In this document: in pieces, positions 11,170 to 20,492 of the stretch
Numbering within the stretch: position 1 is the stretch's first letter
How the letters are laid out: the number at the start of each line of letters is the position of its first letter
From: Tricholoma matsutake
Lineage: Eukaryota > Basidiomycota > Agaricomycetes > Agaricales > Tricholomataceae
DNA length: 64,000 nucleotides
Assembly: GCA_026075535.2 (NCBI GenBank)
Contig: AP026544.2
Span: forward strand, 11,718,001-11,782,000
Direction: 5' to 3'
Notes under the pieces: generated by a model
Databases searched by the model: none
What the model was told of the DNA's origin: nothing
What the model saw: only the letters and a program-made list of their open reading frames with translations
Made by a program: the position numbers and the translations under genes

Positions 11170-11650
11170 ATGCCTGAATCCTCAGATCCAAACCCTCTGG
11201 AATTGAATCCCCCATCTATTTCCCTCATCTGACTCTCCACACACTATACTGGGGTAAAGCTTGACAAACTCCAGTCCAATTACAAAGAATGGTGTGAGGA
11301 TGTTACTGTCACCCTATTCCTTAATGGGCTGTTCGACTACATCACTGGTGACCTACCACAACCAACATCTGTGGAATCTTGAGCCCACTCTAACTTGAGA
11401 GCTAATTATTGCCTTGCCTACACTGTCATTGCATCTGGAGTGGTGTCTTCTGAATGCCCCTTCCTGGATTCTTCAAAAACTGCACAGGAGAACTGGGAGG
11501 CTCTTCAAGCCTGTCACCAGAAGGAAGGGCCAGTCAGGCAAGTTGCTTTATTACAGCAGGCGCTCTCCATACAATGCACAACTGACATGCCCTTACCCGA
11601 AACAGCAGAAAAGATTTGTATGCTCATTGAATGGGTGTTTGCCATGGCTG
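11170..11650 (+). pseudogene. Copia gag fragment (UBN2-like) fused to Gypsy sequence
   Basis: From ATG at 11170 (MPESSDPNPLELNPPSISLI) the frame follows Copia A gag (KLDKLQSNYKEWCEDVTVTL, ENWEALQACHQKEGPVRQ, PLPETAEKICMLIEWVFAMA). Stops at about 11229 and 11381 are TGA; the first fits CGA to TGA. The similarity ends abruptly at GCCATGG (11641-11647), after which Gypsy RNase H sequence begins. No Copia protease, integrase or polymerase follows. Confidence 0.82.
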
Positions 11651-13426
11651 GTAGCCATGGTCTTGGATCACAAAAACCTGGAATACTTCAGCACCACAAA
11701 ACTCCTTACTTGTCATCAAGCTTGGTGGTCAGAATACCTCTCACAGTTCAACCTCACCATCGCCATTTGCTTCTGCCATGGGAAGCTAGGGACAAAACCC
11801 AATGCACTCACTAGATGCTGGGACATCTACCATAAAGGGAGAAATAGCAACTTTGCCTCAGTAAACCTGAGCAATTTCCATCCAGTCTTTACTCAAGAAC
11901 AACTCACATCCTCCCTCCGAGCCACTTTCCTTGCTACTCCTATCATCTGACAAGCTGTTCTCATGGATGTTGAGAAACTCCACAACAATATCCAATCCTC
12001 ACTCCCTCTTGATTCCATCTCCTCCTTACACCTTCCATCACCATCTGCTCCAAATCAGTCTCTAGATGACAATGGACTTCTCCACCACTTTGACTGGATT
12101 TACATCCCAGATGTTGTGGACTTCCATCTTAAAGTCTTACAATACAAGGACAACCAGATTCTCTCAGGTCACTATGGGCAAAACAAGACCCTTCTGCTCA
12201 TCTGACATGATTACATTTGGCCCAACCTCCACACCTTTGTGCAGGTGTTTGCAAGTCTTGTACTATGTGCAAACACTCCAAATCACCCTGACACAAACCC
12301 TACAGATTTTTAAAGCAACTTCTGGTCCTGGAAAGGCCTTGGAACTCAATCTCAATGGACTTCATCAAACAGTTACCAGATTCCAATTGACACACTGCCA
12401 TTCTGGTCATTGTAGACCGACTCTCCAAACAGGGCATCTTCATCCCCACAGTAAATGAAATCACAGCACAAGAACTTGCTAATCTATTTGTCATGCATGT
12501 TTTCTCCAAACACGGTGTTCCTTCTCATGTCACCTGCGACCAGGGTTCTGAGTTCATTTCCCATTTCTTCCACTCTCTTGGACAGGCCCTGGACATGAAG
12601 ATCCACTTCACTTCAAATTACCATCCAGAAGGTGACGGGCAGACTGGGCACCTCAACCAGACCCTTGAACAGTACTTGCAGATTTTCTGCAATTACCAAC
12701 AGGATAACTGGTCCCAGTTATTACCTTTGGGGGAATTCACTTACAACAACACTCCCTCAGCTTCCACTGGAGTTTCACCCTTCTGTTCCAATAAGGGTTA
12801 CCACCCAAACATCACAGTTTTCCCAGAGCATGAACTAGCCTCACAATGTGCATGCCATTTTGTGGTCGACCTTGATGATCTCCACCAGGAACTCCAGAAA
12901 CAACTCACTGAAGCACAGAAGCGCTATCAAGGTCCTGTGGACAAATGTCAGGCACCTGCTCCTGACTTCAAAATTGGTGGCTATGCTTTTGTGAAAGGCA
13001 AACACTTACACACTACTTGACCCTCTAAGAAACACTCAGAGAGGTTTTATGGCCCTTTCGAAATCATTGCCCATCCAGGTACCCACTCAGTTACCCTTTG
13101 ACTACTGGATCACCTCCAGGCTATCCATCCGGTGTTCCATCTCTCCCAACTGGAGGAAGATACTCCCAACACAATTCCTAATCATCCACCTCCTCCAGTC
13201 ATTATAGACAATGAGCTGGAGTACAAGATTGTGGAAATCCTTCACTCAAAAATTGACAACCATCACCAATCCAAGCTACTTACTCTATTTCATGTGGTGG
13301 GAAGGCTACCAAGGAACCAATGAAGAAACCTCCTGGGTTCCTGCTATGGAACTTGATCATGCACAGGAGTTCATCACAGACTTTTACACTCACTACCCAG
13401 AGAAACATGGACCTCTTTCCACTTAA
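11651..13426 (+). pseudogene. Gypsy2 pol 3' half: RNase H end, integrase, chromodomain
   Basis: It begins in the RNase H domain (LDHKNLEYFSTTKLL, KPNALTR). An H2C2 integrase zinc module follows in broken frames (GHYGQNKT near 12176), then the integrase core and C-terminal part in the open stretch 12493-13020 (HGVPSHVTCDQGSEF, YHPEGDGQTGHLNQTLEQYL, EFTYNNT). A chromodomain closes the protein, split by a frameshift near 13300 (ELEYKIVEILHSKID, then WWEGYQGTNEETSWVPAMEL). These are the marks of a chromovirus-type Gypsy element. The 5' half (gag, protease, reverse transcriptase) is absent and replaced by Copia sequence. Confidence 0.88.
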
Positions 13427-13499
13427 TACTCCTACAATTCCAAAGCAAACTCTGATTCATTTCAACAGAAAATAAAGAAAAAATCCTATTATTAATATT

Positions 13500-14278
13500 A
13501 TTGGATCTCCACTCCTCCCTCACTCCCTCACCCTCTGCTTCCTCTTCCAGTCCTGGCAGCTCCCCCTGCACCTTGAACTCCTCATCCTCCACATCCTCCT
13601 CATCCTCCTCAGACCCCTGCCTCCACTCCAGATCCAAAACCCCCTGGATATCCATCATGGAGTCCTGGAGGGCCAATACTCCCTTGCTAATGACCCAGAG
13701 TTCCTTCTTCACCCCTTTCACTGCCCCCACCAACTCCCTCAGCAAGTCCATCACCCCTTCGTTGCTTGCCAGCCAGGTTCCTGCCAGCAACTCCTGCCCC
13801 TCCCACACTACCTCTTCACACTTGTGCATTGCCTTTGTACAAGGCTTGCACATGCAACCCCAGATTCCCATTGAGAAACACAACAATTTTTGATTCGAAC
13901 ATCTAGCAGAAATCAGCCTGGCACTTCACCAAGGAGCCAAAAAACTCACCATTTGCAAGGGATTGTGGCCTGCAACTGCATAGGAGCCTCAGACTCTGTG
14001 GGCTCAGCCCACACTTTTCCTTTTGCCTTCTTTTTGGGGGAGGCACTCCCCTCAGCCTCTTCAGGCTCCACCTCCCCAGCTTTCCACTTCTTTTCTGCCC
14101 TCTTGGCAGCAGCTGCTTTCTTCTGTTCCTCCTTTGTGGCCTTCTTCTCAGCCTCCACCCTAGTGCCACCACTCTGGCAGCCTCCTCTGCAGCTCAGTGC
14201 TCCTCAGCCTCCCTAGCCTCTTCTTCCAGCCAGAGCTCTTCCATCAATTGTGCCTGCAGGGCCTTGACAGCCATTATG
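13500..14278 (-). pseudogene. antisense gene in Gypsy2: Lys/Glu-rich protein with Cys cluster
   Basis: Reading leftward from ATG at 14276, the protein starts MAVKALQAQLMEELW, then a charged alanine- and lysine-rich helix (KKATKEEQKKAAAAKRAEKKW), then cysteines including CKPCTKAMHKCE near 13815-13850, then a heptad-like coiled coil (VMDLLRELVGAVKGVKKELW) and an acidic tail. At least one stop and two frameshifts break it. It lies between the chromodomain and the 3' LTR of Gypsy2, on the opposite strand. The layout (Cys cluster, then coiled coil) resembles the minus-strand gene at 37140-40640. The role is unknown; a nucleic-acid-binding protein is a guess. Confidence 0.55.
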
Positions 14279-14427
14279 TTTTCCACATATGAGGACATGT
14301 GAGTTGAAGGGAGTAGTAGTGGTGGTGGTGGTTGTAGAAAGACCTGGGAATTCCATAAAGATCAACATTCCTGATGTGGATTCAAACCTTCACATGCCTT
14401 GTAGGCTCAGCACTAAGGGGGAAATAC

Positions 14428-14790
14428 TGTCAAGACCAATTTCCCCAACTGGAATTCTGTTTGTTTTCTGCCACCTTTCCCAGCTGCCTTGCATCACAGC
14501 CCACCTCCTATCAGCAGCACTGCCTAGAGATGACATTCTCTCATTTCCAATTTGATGAAACAGTTTCAGGATATTTGCCTCAGAGGCCAGTTTGCAAATT
14601 ATCACAGCCTTGGAAACTCTGATCACCTCAGGCCTTTAGTATTTAAGCTAGCTACTTTCATCTGGTATTAGCAGTTTGTAAATCAACAAAGTCACCCACT
14701 TAATTCCAACCCTGTTTCACTCCAAATTCTCTTCTAAGTCTATCTTGAACTTTAGTTTGTCCTCTCCAGAAAACCTCCAGACCTCTGACA
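14428..14790 (+). repeat. Gypsy2 3' LTR
   Basis: A 363-bp segment starts TGTCAAGACC directly after a purine-rich tract (TAAGGGGGAAATAC) and ends CCTCTGACA. A TATA-like TAGTATTTAAGC lies near 14637. Position downstream of the chromodomain and antisense gene supports a 3' LTR. There is no partner 5' LTR in the window, so the exact ends are inferred from TG..CA borders only. Confidence 0.6.
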
Positions 14791-14797
14791 TTCCTCC

Positions 14798-16260
14798 TTA
14801 CCCTTGTCTTGAAATTAGGACACTTGACAAGGAGAAGGGCACAACTTTTATACGTTGAAGCCAAGTCCTATCTGTTCCCCACACATGGTACAGCACATCA
14901 AGTGAACCTTGCTCCGGAATCCTGTTGGGTTCCTTCTCCTGTTTGATCCTTCCCTTATCAACTTCTACTGCCCAAGTACGACCAGAAATCTGATGACTTC
15001 CTTCACTCAGCTCAGAACTTAACAACCGCATGCCTTGCACCAATTCCCCAGTTTCTTGTTTACAAATTCTTTTCCACAATCAATTTGTATCCCCTTCAGT
15101 TTTTGGTTTTGAGTTATCAGGTGAACCAAATAATTGATTACACCTTGTGCCACTCCTGATTTTTCCTTCAAACATTCCACAGTAATATATCTTTTTTGCA
15201 TCATCCACAAATAACAGGCAATATTGATGTCCATTAATAGATTTGATCACGTATTTCTCCCACAAGTCAATATGCATCAATTCTCTAGGTTCAGTGTTTC
15301 AGTTGGAAGTCTTAGGAAAGGGCTCAACATGTTGCTTTGCCTCAGTACACACTATGCAATCTGGTTTTGATGACAGGGTATCAATGTTGAATCTGTCCAC
15401 TAACTTGCTGTCCAATAATTTTTGAAGTCTGGTATACCCGATATGTCTGAAACATCAGTGCCAAGTTTCCCAATTCAGAGGTGCATCATTCCTGACAAAT
15501 GTTTGATGAGCACATGACCCATCAACATTGGGAAAGGTATTAGAATTCTGTGATTGTGGGGCACGATGGTGTAGTGGCAACCATCATACTCAGCCTAGGC
15601 CCTGTGACCAACTGACAATAGGCAGGAGGTCTCGAGTTTGAATCCCACCCCTGTTCAGCCACTGGGGGGTTTTAGTGGGTATTATCCAATGTGATGAGTC
15701 CCACACTACTGTAATCATACAGTGTGCATAAAATGCATTTCCTCCCTGGTAACCCTACTCTGAGGTTCAAATTCCTTGGAACCCCTAAGCAGGCAGCGAG
15801 AGCAGTAATGTTGTCATCCCCATATTAAGCAGGATGGTCTTCCAGAAATGGAATTCTAGTGTCTCAAAGCCTCCCACAAATTGTGGGAAAATGCTTCCAC
15901 CAAAAAAAAAAAAGAAAAAAAAAAAGAATTCTGTGATTGTTGAATGACCATCTCCATCCTGAATAAATGGTTATCAATCTTGGTTGGTTACCCCCTCTCA
16001 TAATTAGAGTGATTTGTCTGTCTCCACCCATATGTCTTCCTCTGGTGCCATCCCATTGCCCCAACAAAATCAAATTATTTCACATTCAGGGCACATGTAG
16101 TACATTCTCCAAATGTAGAGGTCTTCTACTCAGCCTTGGCTTCAAGTATCACAGTTGGAGGCTTTCCAACTGTATCTGGTTCTGTCCTGGACTTGGGTGC
16201 TTCCCTAGTCAATATGGTGGAGATGGTGGATCCATCTCCTATAGCAGAGTGGTGGATGCG
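14798..16260 (-). pseudogene. antisense Copia remnant: protease end, pre-integrase, integrase (SINE-interrupted)
   Basis: Reading leftward, 16260-15941 and 15541-14798 give a decayed Copia pol. Visible are a pre-integrase module with TWH*CFRHIGYTRLQKLLD and CIVC, then the integrase start HIDLWEKYVIKSINGHQYC, LLFVDDAKK, and IQIDCGKEFVNKKL. Two in-frame stops inside this region (in WH*CF and SN*NTE) are TGA where the family has CGA. The SINE at 15558-15924 is inserted within it. The reading fades out near 14800 at the border with the Gypsy2 LTR. Confidence 0.8.
15558..15924 (+). mobile_element. tRNA-derived SINE with poly(A) tail and 16-bp TSD
   Basis: Perfect 16-bp copies of AGAATTCTGTGATTGT lie at 15542-15557 and 15925-15940. 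Between them is a 367-bp unit starting GGGGCACGATGG, with an A box TGGTGTAGTGG (15567-15577), a B box GAGTTTGAATCC (15635-15646), a tRNA-unrelated body, and an A-rich tail from about 15901. Long target duplications plus a poly(A) tail show insertion by target-primed reverse transcription, so a LINE must exist elsewhere in this genome. Confidence 0.92.
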
Positions 16261-17236
16261 ATAGTGATAGCCTAAGCATGATCTGACTATGTACATGCAG
16301 GTGGCTACTGGTTAGGTGATCACGTGATGGAGTAGGTGCCCACACACCCTACTCCATCGGCCCACCTCCAAAAAAGGCCACATCCTCATCACCACAGAAA
16401 GAAAAACAAACAAACAAACAATAGGTAGAAATAATAGTAACATCACCAGAAAAATTCTATGGTTGATATAAAAAAAATAAAGTGAGGGAAAACTCAACAA
16501 GGAAGTACCCATCCCAAGGCTCGAAGTGCTTGACTCAAGTCAGCAAGCCAGGGGTCCTGATCCCAGTCAAGCTTCAGGACAGGAGCAGGAGTAGTTCTGG
16601 AAGGAATGATGACAACAGGTTTTCCAGGGGTGATACCAGAAGGATGTTGACAAGTAATAAACAGTTGAGATGAAACATGAGGTGGCAGAGATGGATGGAA
16701 AATATTTCGAGACAAAAAAATTGCGGGGGGGCTTGTTGTCATCTTGTTCATTGTTGCAGGGGTCCGAATGGCTGCCGATGGCCTGTCTTCAGACCAGAGA
16801 AGTCTTGTGGGGGTGCAGGTGCAGTATGCGGGGGAATAGGCAGAGACTCGGCATCATCTGCCCAGTTGAAATGCACATGAGGTGGTGTAGGGCTCAATGG
16901 TGGTTTGACGAGAGGTGGGGGTAATGAGATGGTGTGTTCCCAGGTGCACTGGGATCAGCATGGGTGCATGGGCAGAGATGGGTGTAATGTGAAGTGGTTT
17001 GGTGTTCTGATGCTGCTGAAAAAGATTATGTATGGTTCCTGTATTAGTATTATGTCCCAGTGTGCTGCTAGTGAGTCATTTATGAGCTCCAGGTGGTGTG
17101 GTGAGTGATTTATTCAGATTTATTTGTAGGATTCTTAACTTTGTTTCCTCACTTGTTTCATTATTCATAGTTCACATCAGGTTCTTGCCTGTCCCATGAT
17201 TGGCGCTTGAGTCCTCGTCCATTTGGAGCTACATGT
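16261..17236. other. unassigned, probably 5' part of the antisense Copia remnant
   Basis: On the minus strand, 16751-16494 gives an open stretch with PVLKLDWDQDPWLADLSQALRALGW, which looks like real protein. Proline-rich sequence precedes it (about 17000-16760). It may be the upstream part of the Copia remnant at 14798-16260 or an unrelated gene end. The stretch 16300-16490 is AT-rich with AAACAAACAAACAA and no clear frame. Confidence 0.35.
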
Positions 17237-17552
17237 GAGCTCTTTACACTGCCCCATGTATTCCTGGAGGAATCCTGGTCTTTCTGGTAGGACTACCAGG
17301 ATTCCTCCAGGATTCCTGGTAGTCCCTGCTTCAGCCATTGTCCACCAAATGCTTTATTCCTGGCAGTTTCTCTTCCAGTAGGATTCCTGGTGGATTCCTG
17401 GTATAATCCTGGTAAATTGGGCTCTTCCTGGTACCATTCCAGGAATTCCCCAGGACTTGGACTATGAGGAATCCAGGAGGATGGACCAGGAATCCAGTAG
17501 GATTGAACCAGGAGTCCTTAATACTAAGTAATAAAATAAATGACACAAGGCA

Positions 17553-17617
17553 GAATTGAACCCTAGGCATTAGACAACAACATTTCAGCACAGCCAATAT
17601 AACCACTACACCACATA
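17553..17617 (-). ncRNA. tRNA-like module of Z1-b, left, outward-facing (type II)
   Basis: On the minus strand the A box is TGTGGTGTAGTGGTTAT and the B box GGGTTCAATTCTGCC. It is related to the modules at 51071-51145 and 60294-60363. It would transcribe leftward through the short repeats to the left tip. Confidence 0.62.
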
Positions 17618-18444
17618 GACTTAAAAAGTGTGTCCACTAACTGCTCTAGGTACCATTGGGGCGGCTGTGCATGACAAAGCACACAGCTGCATCATCAACA
17701 CTGCCAGCTCATCAACCATCACCACCATGCTGCTGTCCTCTCCATTCTACCACCACCACCACTGCATAGACACCTGCCGCCACCATTCCCACACCCACTC
17801 CACCATCACCACCACCTTCAAACGAGCTGACTGGACAGAGCGCAGGCCCAAACGACGCAACTTGCTGCATTGTTTGGGCCCTACATAAGTTTTTTTTTTC
17901 ATTTGCTTTTTGTTTTTATAAACTAACCAATCTGTTTCTTTAGTTTTCTAGGTTATAATCTACGAACCGTTGGGATGGGGATGATGGGGAGATGGGGACA
18001 GGGACAGGGATGGGGATGAGGATGGGGAGCAGGACCCATGCACCCACACCATGATGAGACACCACCAGGCCACCCCCTCCCCCGCATTTTGCATGGGGAG
18101 GGTTTTTTTTTCATTTTTTTTCTTTCATATTAATGCCCTCGCCCTCACCTGCATTTTACAATGGCGAGGGGATTTTCTTTATTTATTAATAATTGTCGCC
18201 CTCCCCTCACGTTCGAGCGAGGGGATGTAGTTTTATGTGTAAATATTTTTAGGGCTCTCCCTTGCACGAGGTGCATGGGAGGGCTTTTTTTATGTAGTTA
18301 ATTGTATTGTATCCCTCTCGTCTAACGTGAGGGATGTAGTTGATTAAAATTATTTGATCTTAATAGTGACTTTGAGAGAGATTATATGCTTGAGTTTGAG
18401 TTTGAGTCATAAATAAACTTTATATGGATAACAAATAATTCTCC

Positions 18445-18521
18445 TGTGGCTCAACTGGTTGAGCACACTTGTCTGGTTTGTCATGTGATTCCTCATCATG
18501 AGGTCTTGAGTTCAATTCCTG
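18445..18521 (+). ncRNA. tRNA-like module of Z1-b, right, outward-facing (type I)
   Basis: The A box is TGGCTCAACTGG (about 18447) and the B box GAGTTCAATTCC (about 18508). It matches the type I modules of Z1-a and Z1-d. It would transcribe rightward through the repeat array that now abuts the Gypsy1 LTR. Confidence 0.65.
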
Positions 18522-18764
18522 CTTTGCACAAATCTGTTTTGTGGGCATGTTGTGAAATTTCTGAAGTTGAGGCACTTGAACTCATAAGATATCAAATTGA
18601 CTTTCCATTATGGTTGGATGTTTGGTAACAGACCAGGAACCCTGGTAAGTCCCACTGGATTCCTGGTGAGTCCTGGTGAGTTCTACTGAATTCCTGGAGG
18701 ATTCCTGGTGAGTCCTGGTGAGTCCTGGTGAGTCCTACTGGATTCCTGGAGGATTCCTGGTCTT

Positions 18765-19187
18765 TGTAAGGGGACTAGGGGGGTGCCCTGTGTGTTTTTC
18801 CTATTTTTTATGTTCATCCTATATTTTCCCCCACATTTCCTTCTTTTCTTCATTTTCTATGATTTTTCCGGATTTTATTACTAATTTTCCCTTGCTATCA
18901 TGTTTGTACATGTTGACACTTTTATATTTAGAGGCGGAGTACCCCTTCCGACACATACCCCTTGGTATGATGTCATTCAGCGGCCTTGATCTGCCTATCT
19001 CCGCCTTTTTCTATATTTAGGTTATATTTGATTTTTGTCATCTTCACATATACTGGGCATCAGCAAGGGGATCCTTAGAGTTTTCTCTTCGGATTTCCCT
19101 TTGCTAGGTGTGTCCCCAATGCCTGTATTATGTAGTATAATTTTAACTTTGGATTTCCCTTTGCTAGAGGCTTAGGTTGCCCTTATA
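18765..19187 (+). repeat. Gypsy1 5' LTR
   Basis: It runs from TGTAAGGGGACTAG to CCCTTATA, matching the solo LTR at 589-1012, whose target duplication fixes both ends. CACATATAC near 19046 is a possible TATA box, with a candidate transcript start at AGAGTTTTCT (19077-19086). The left flank GTCTT and the right flank CCAGG of the element do not match, so no target duplication remains. Confidence 0.9.
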
Positions 19188-19189
19188 GT

Positions 19190-19199
19190 AGAAAACTCT
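19190..19199 (+). promoter_or_regulatory. candidate self-primer binding site of Gypsy1
   Basis: AGAAAACTCT, two bases after the 5' LTR, is the exact reverse complement of AGAGTTTTCT at 19077-19086 inside the LTR. That LTR site lies about 30 bases after a TATA-like sequence. In Tf1/sushi-type chromoviruses the first bases of the transcript fold back to prime reverse transcription; this arrangement fits that scheme. No tRNA-like primer site is seen here. Confidence 0.5.
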
Positions 19200-19218
19200 C
19201 CCCTAAGGCCCGAAAATC

Positions 19219-20492
19219 GTGAACGCGCTGCCCAAGATATGCAGGTACGGACTGGACAACGCTTCCCAAAGCTCCACAGAGTCCCTACACACCGTTCCAG
19301 ATAATCTCGCCTTTATTACGCCACCATTTTCGCCAAACACGCTCCCTAGCGACATGGACACATCAGAACGCTTTGATGCATCAGAACGCTTTGACGCGCT
19401 TGAAAGTGACATTTCCGGAATGCACGCGCAAATCGACTCGCTTAAATCTACGATTGAAAACTTCGTTAGGACCCTCCAGGCTAACCCTACGACCAATAGT
19501 TCCCCCTTTACGACTCCAAGCGCACCCAACAATGATGTTTTGCCAAACGCGTCCACTAAGGAACGCGCCCAGATCAAACCGTCCCCCCCCCCACCAAATT
19601 TAATGGTGCACGTGCGCAGGGACGTGCATTCCTTAATTCCTGTGAGTTATACATTAGTCTCCAGTCGCATCAATTCATTGATGAGGCTGCAAAATTTTAT
19701 TGGGCCTTCACATACATGAAATCTGAACGCGCCTATCTCTATGTGGACCGTATCCTACATCAAACTAAAGAACTCGGTTCTCTACCTTTCTCCACTTGGG
19801 GTGACTTTTGAACTGAGTTCGTACGCCACTTCTGCCGCCTCAATGAACACCACCGAGCAGTGACACGACTTGAGTCATCCGCTTACCACCAGGGACGTTG
19901 ATCTGTGGATGACTATATCGATGAGTTCAAGGATTTGGTGGACATGGCAGGATATGGGAGTGGGTTACCAGTGGTGGTGAAGTTCCGATGGGGGCTCAAC
20001 CGAGAAATTCAGGACCAGATTGCACAGATGTTGGAAGGGCGCCCAGCGGATGATGATATCCTTGCTTGGTATGAAGCTGCTTCACTCTGTGACAAGAACT
20101 GACTCACAAATGCGGCGTTTAATGCTGCATTCTGTGCTCCGACTACCACTCATATGCCCTACACCTTCAATCAAAGCCTCCCCCACCCTAACCCCATTCC
20201 TGTTCATCAAACTCCCACACCAGCTGTCAATGTCCCAGTACCAATGGATGTTGATGCAGCCCGCAGCCATGCATGTAAGTTGGATCTCTGCTACCATTGT
20301 GGGGAACCTGGACACAGGGCTGGAGCATGTCCCCATTGTCAGGATATCCGCATGCTCACCCCCGAGGGACGAGACGAACTCCTGCAAGATTTGTTGGTGC
20401 TTGTAGATGTTGAGGAAGCGAAGCATCAAGTTGCAGAGGAGATTAAGTTGGAAGTTGTAGAGGAGCAGGATTTTCCTATTCACAGCGAGTGA
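19219..20492 (+). pseudogene. Gypsy1 gag with CCHC knuckle, three stops and one frameshift
   Basis: The frame begins near 19219 (a GTG stands where the start would be) and contains ERFDALESDISGMHAQIDSLKSTIEN, a coiled-coil-like start. A run of ten C near 19582-19591 shifts the frame to the conserved gag block (FNGARAQGRAFLNSCELY, AYLYVDRILHQTKEL). Stops at 19809, 19899 and 20100 are TGA where CGA is expected. The zinc knuckle is CYHCGEPGHRAGAC near 20291-20332. The frame ends at 20492, overlapping the pol frame that starts near 20489. Confidence 0.87.

Larger units (their letters stand above)
17237..18764. mobile_element. Z1-b, Z1 element truncated on the right by Gypsy1
   Basis: The left tip reads GAGCTCTTTACACTGCCCC, a variant of the Z1 tip. 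Short repeats built on GATTCCTGG and AGTCCTGG fill 17260-17500 and again 18625-18760. tRNA-like modules point outward (17553-17617 minus, 18445-18521 plus). The core shares with Z1-d the GGCCCAAACGACGC..TTTGGGCCC hairpin (about 17849-17882) and several CCCTC..GAGGG palindromes (18060-18330), in the opposite orientation to Z1-d. The right tip is missing: the Gypsy1 LTR starts in the repeat array, and the far side of Gypsy1 does not continue it. Confidence 0.75.
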
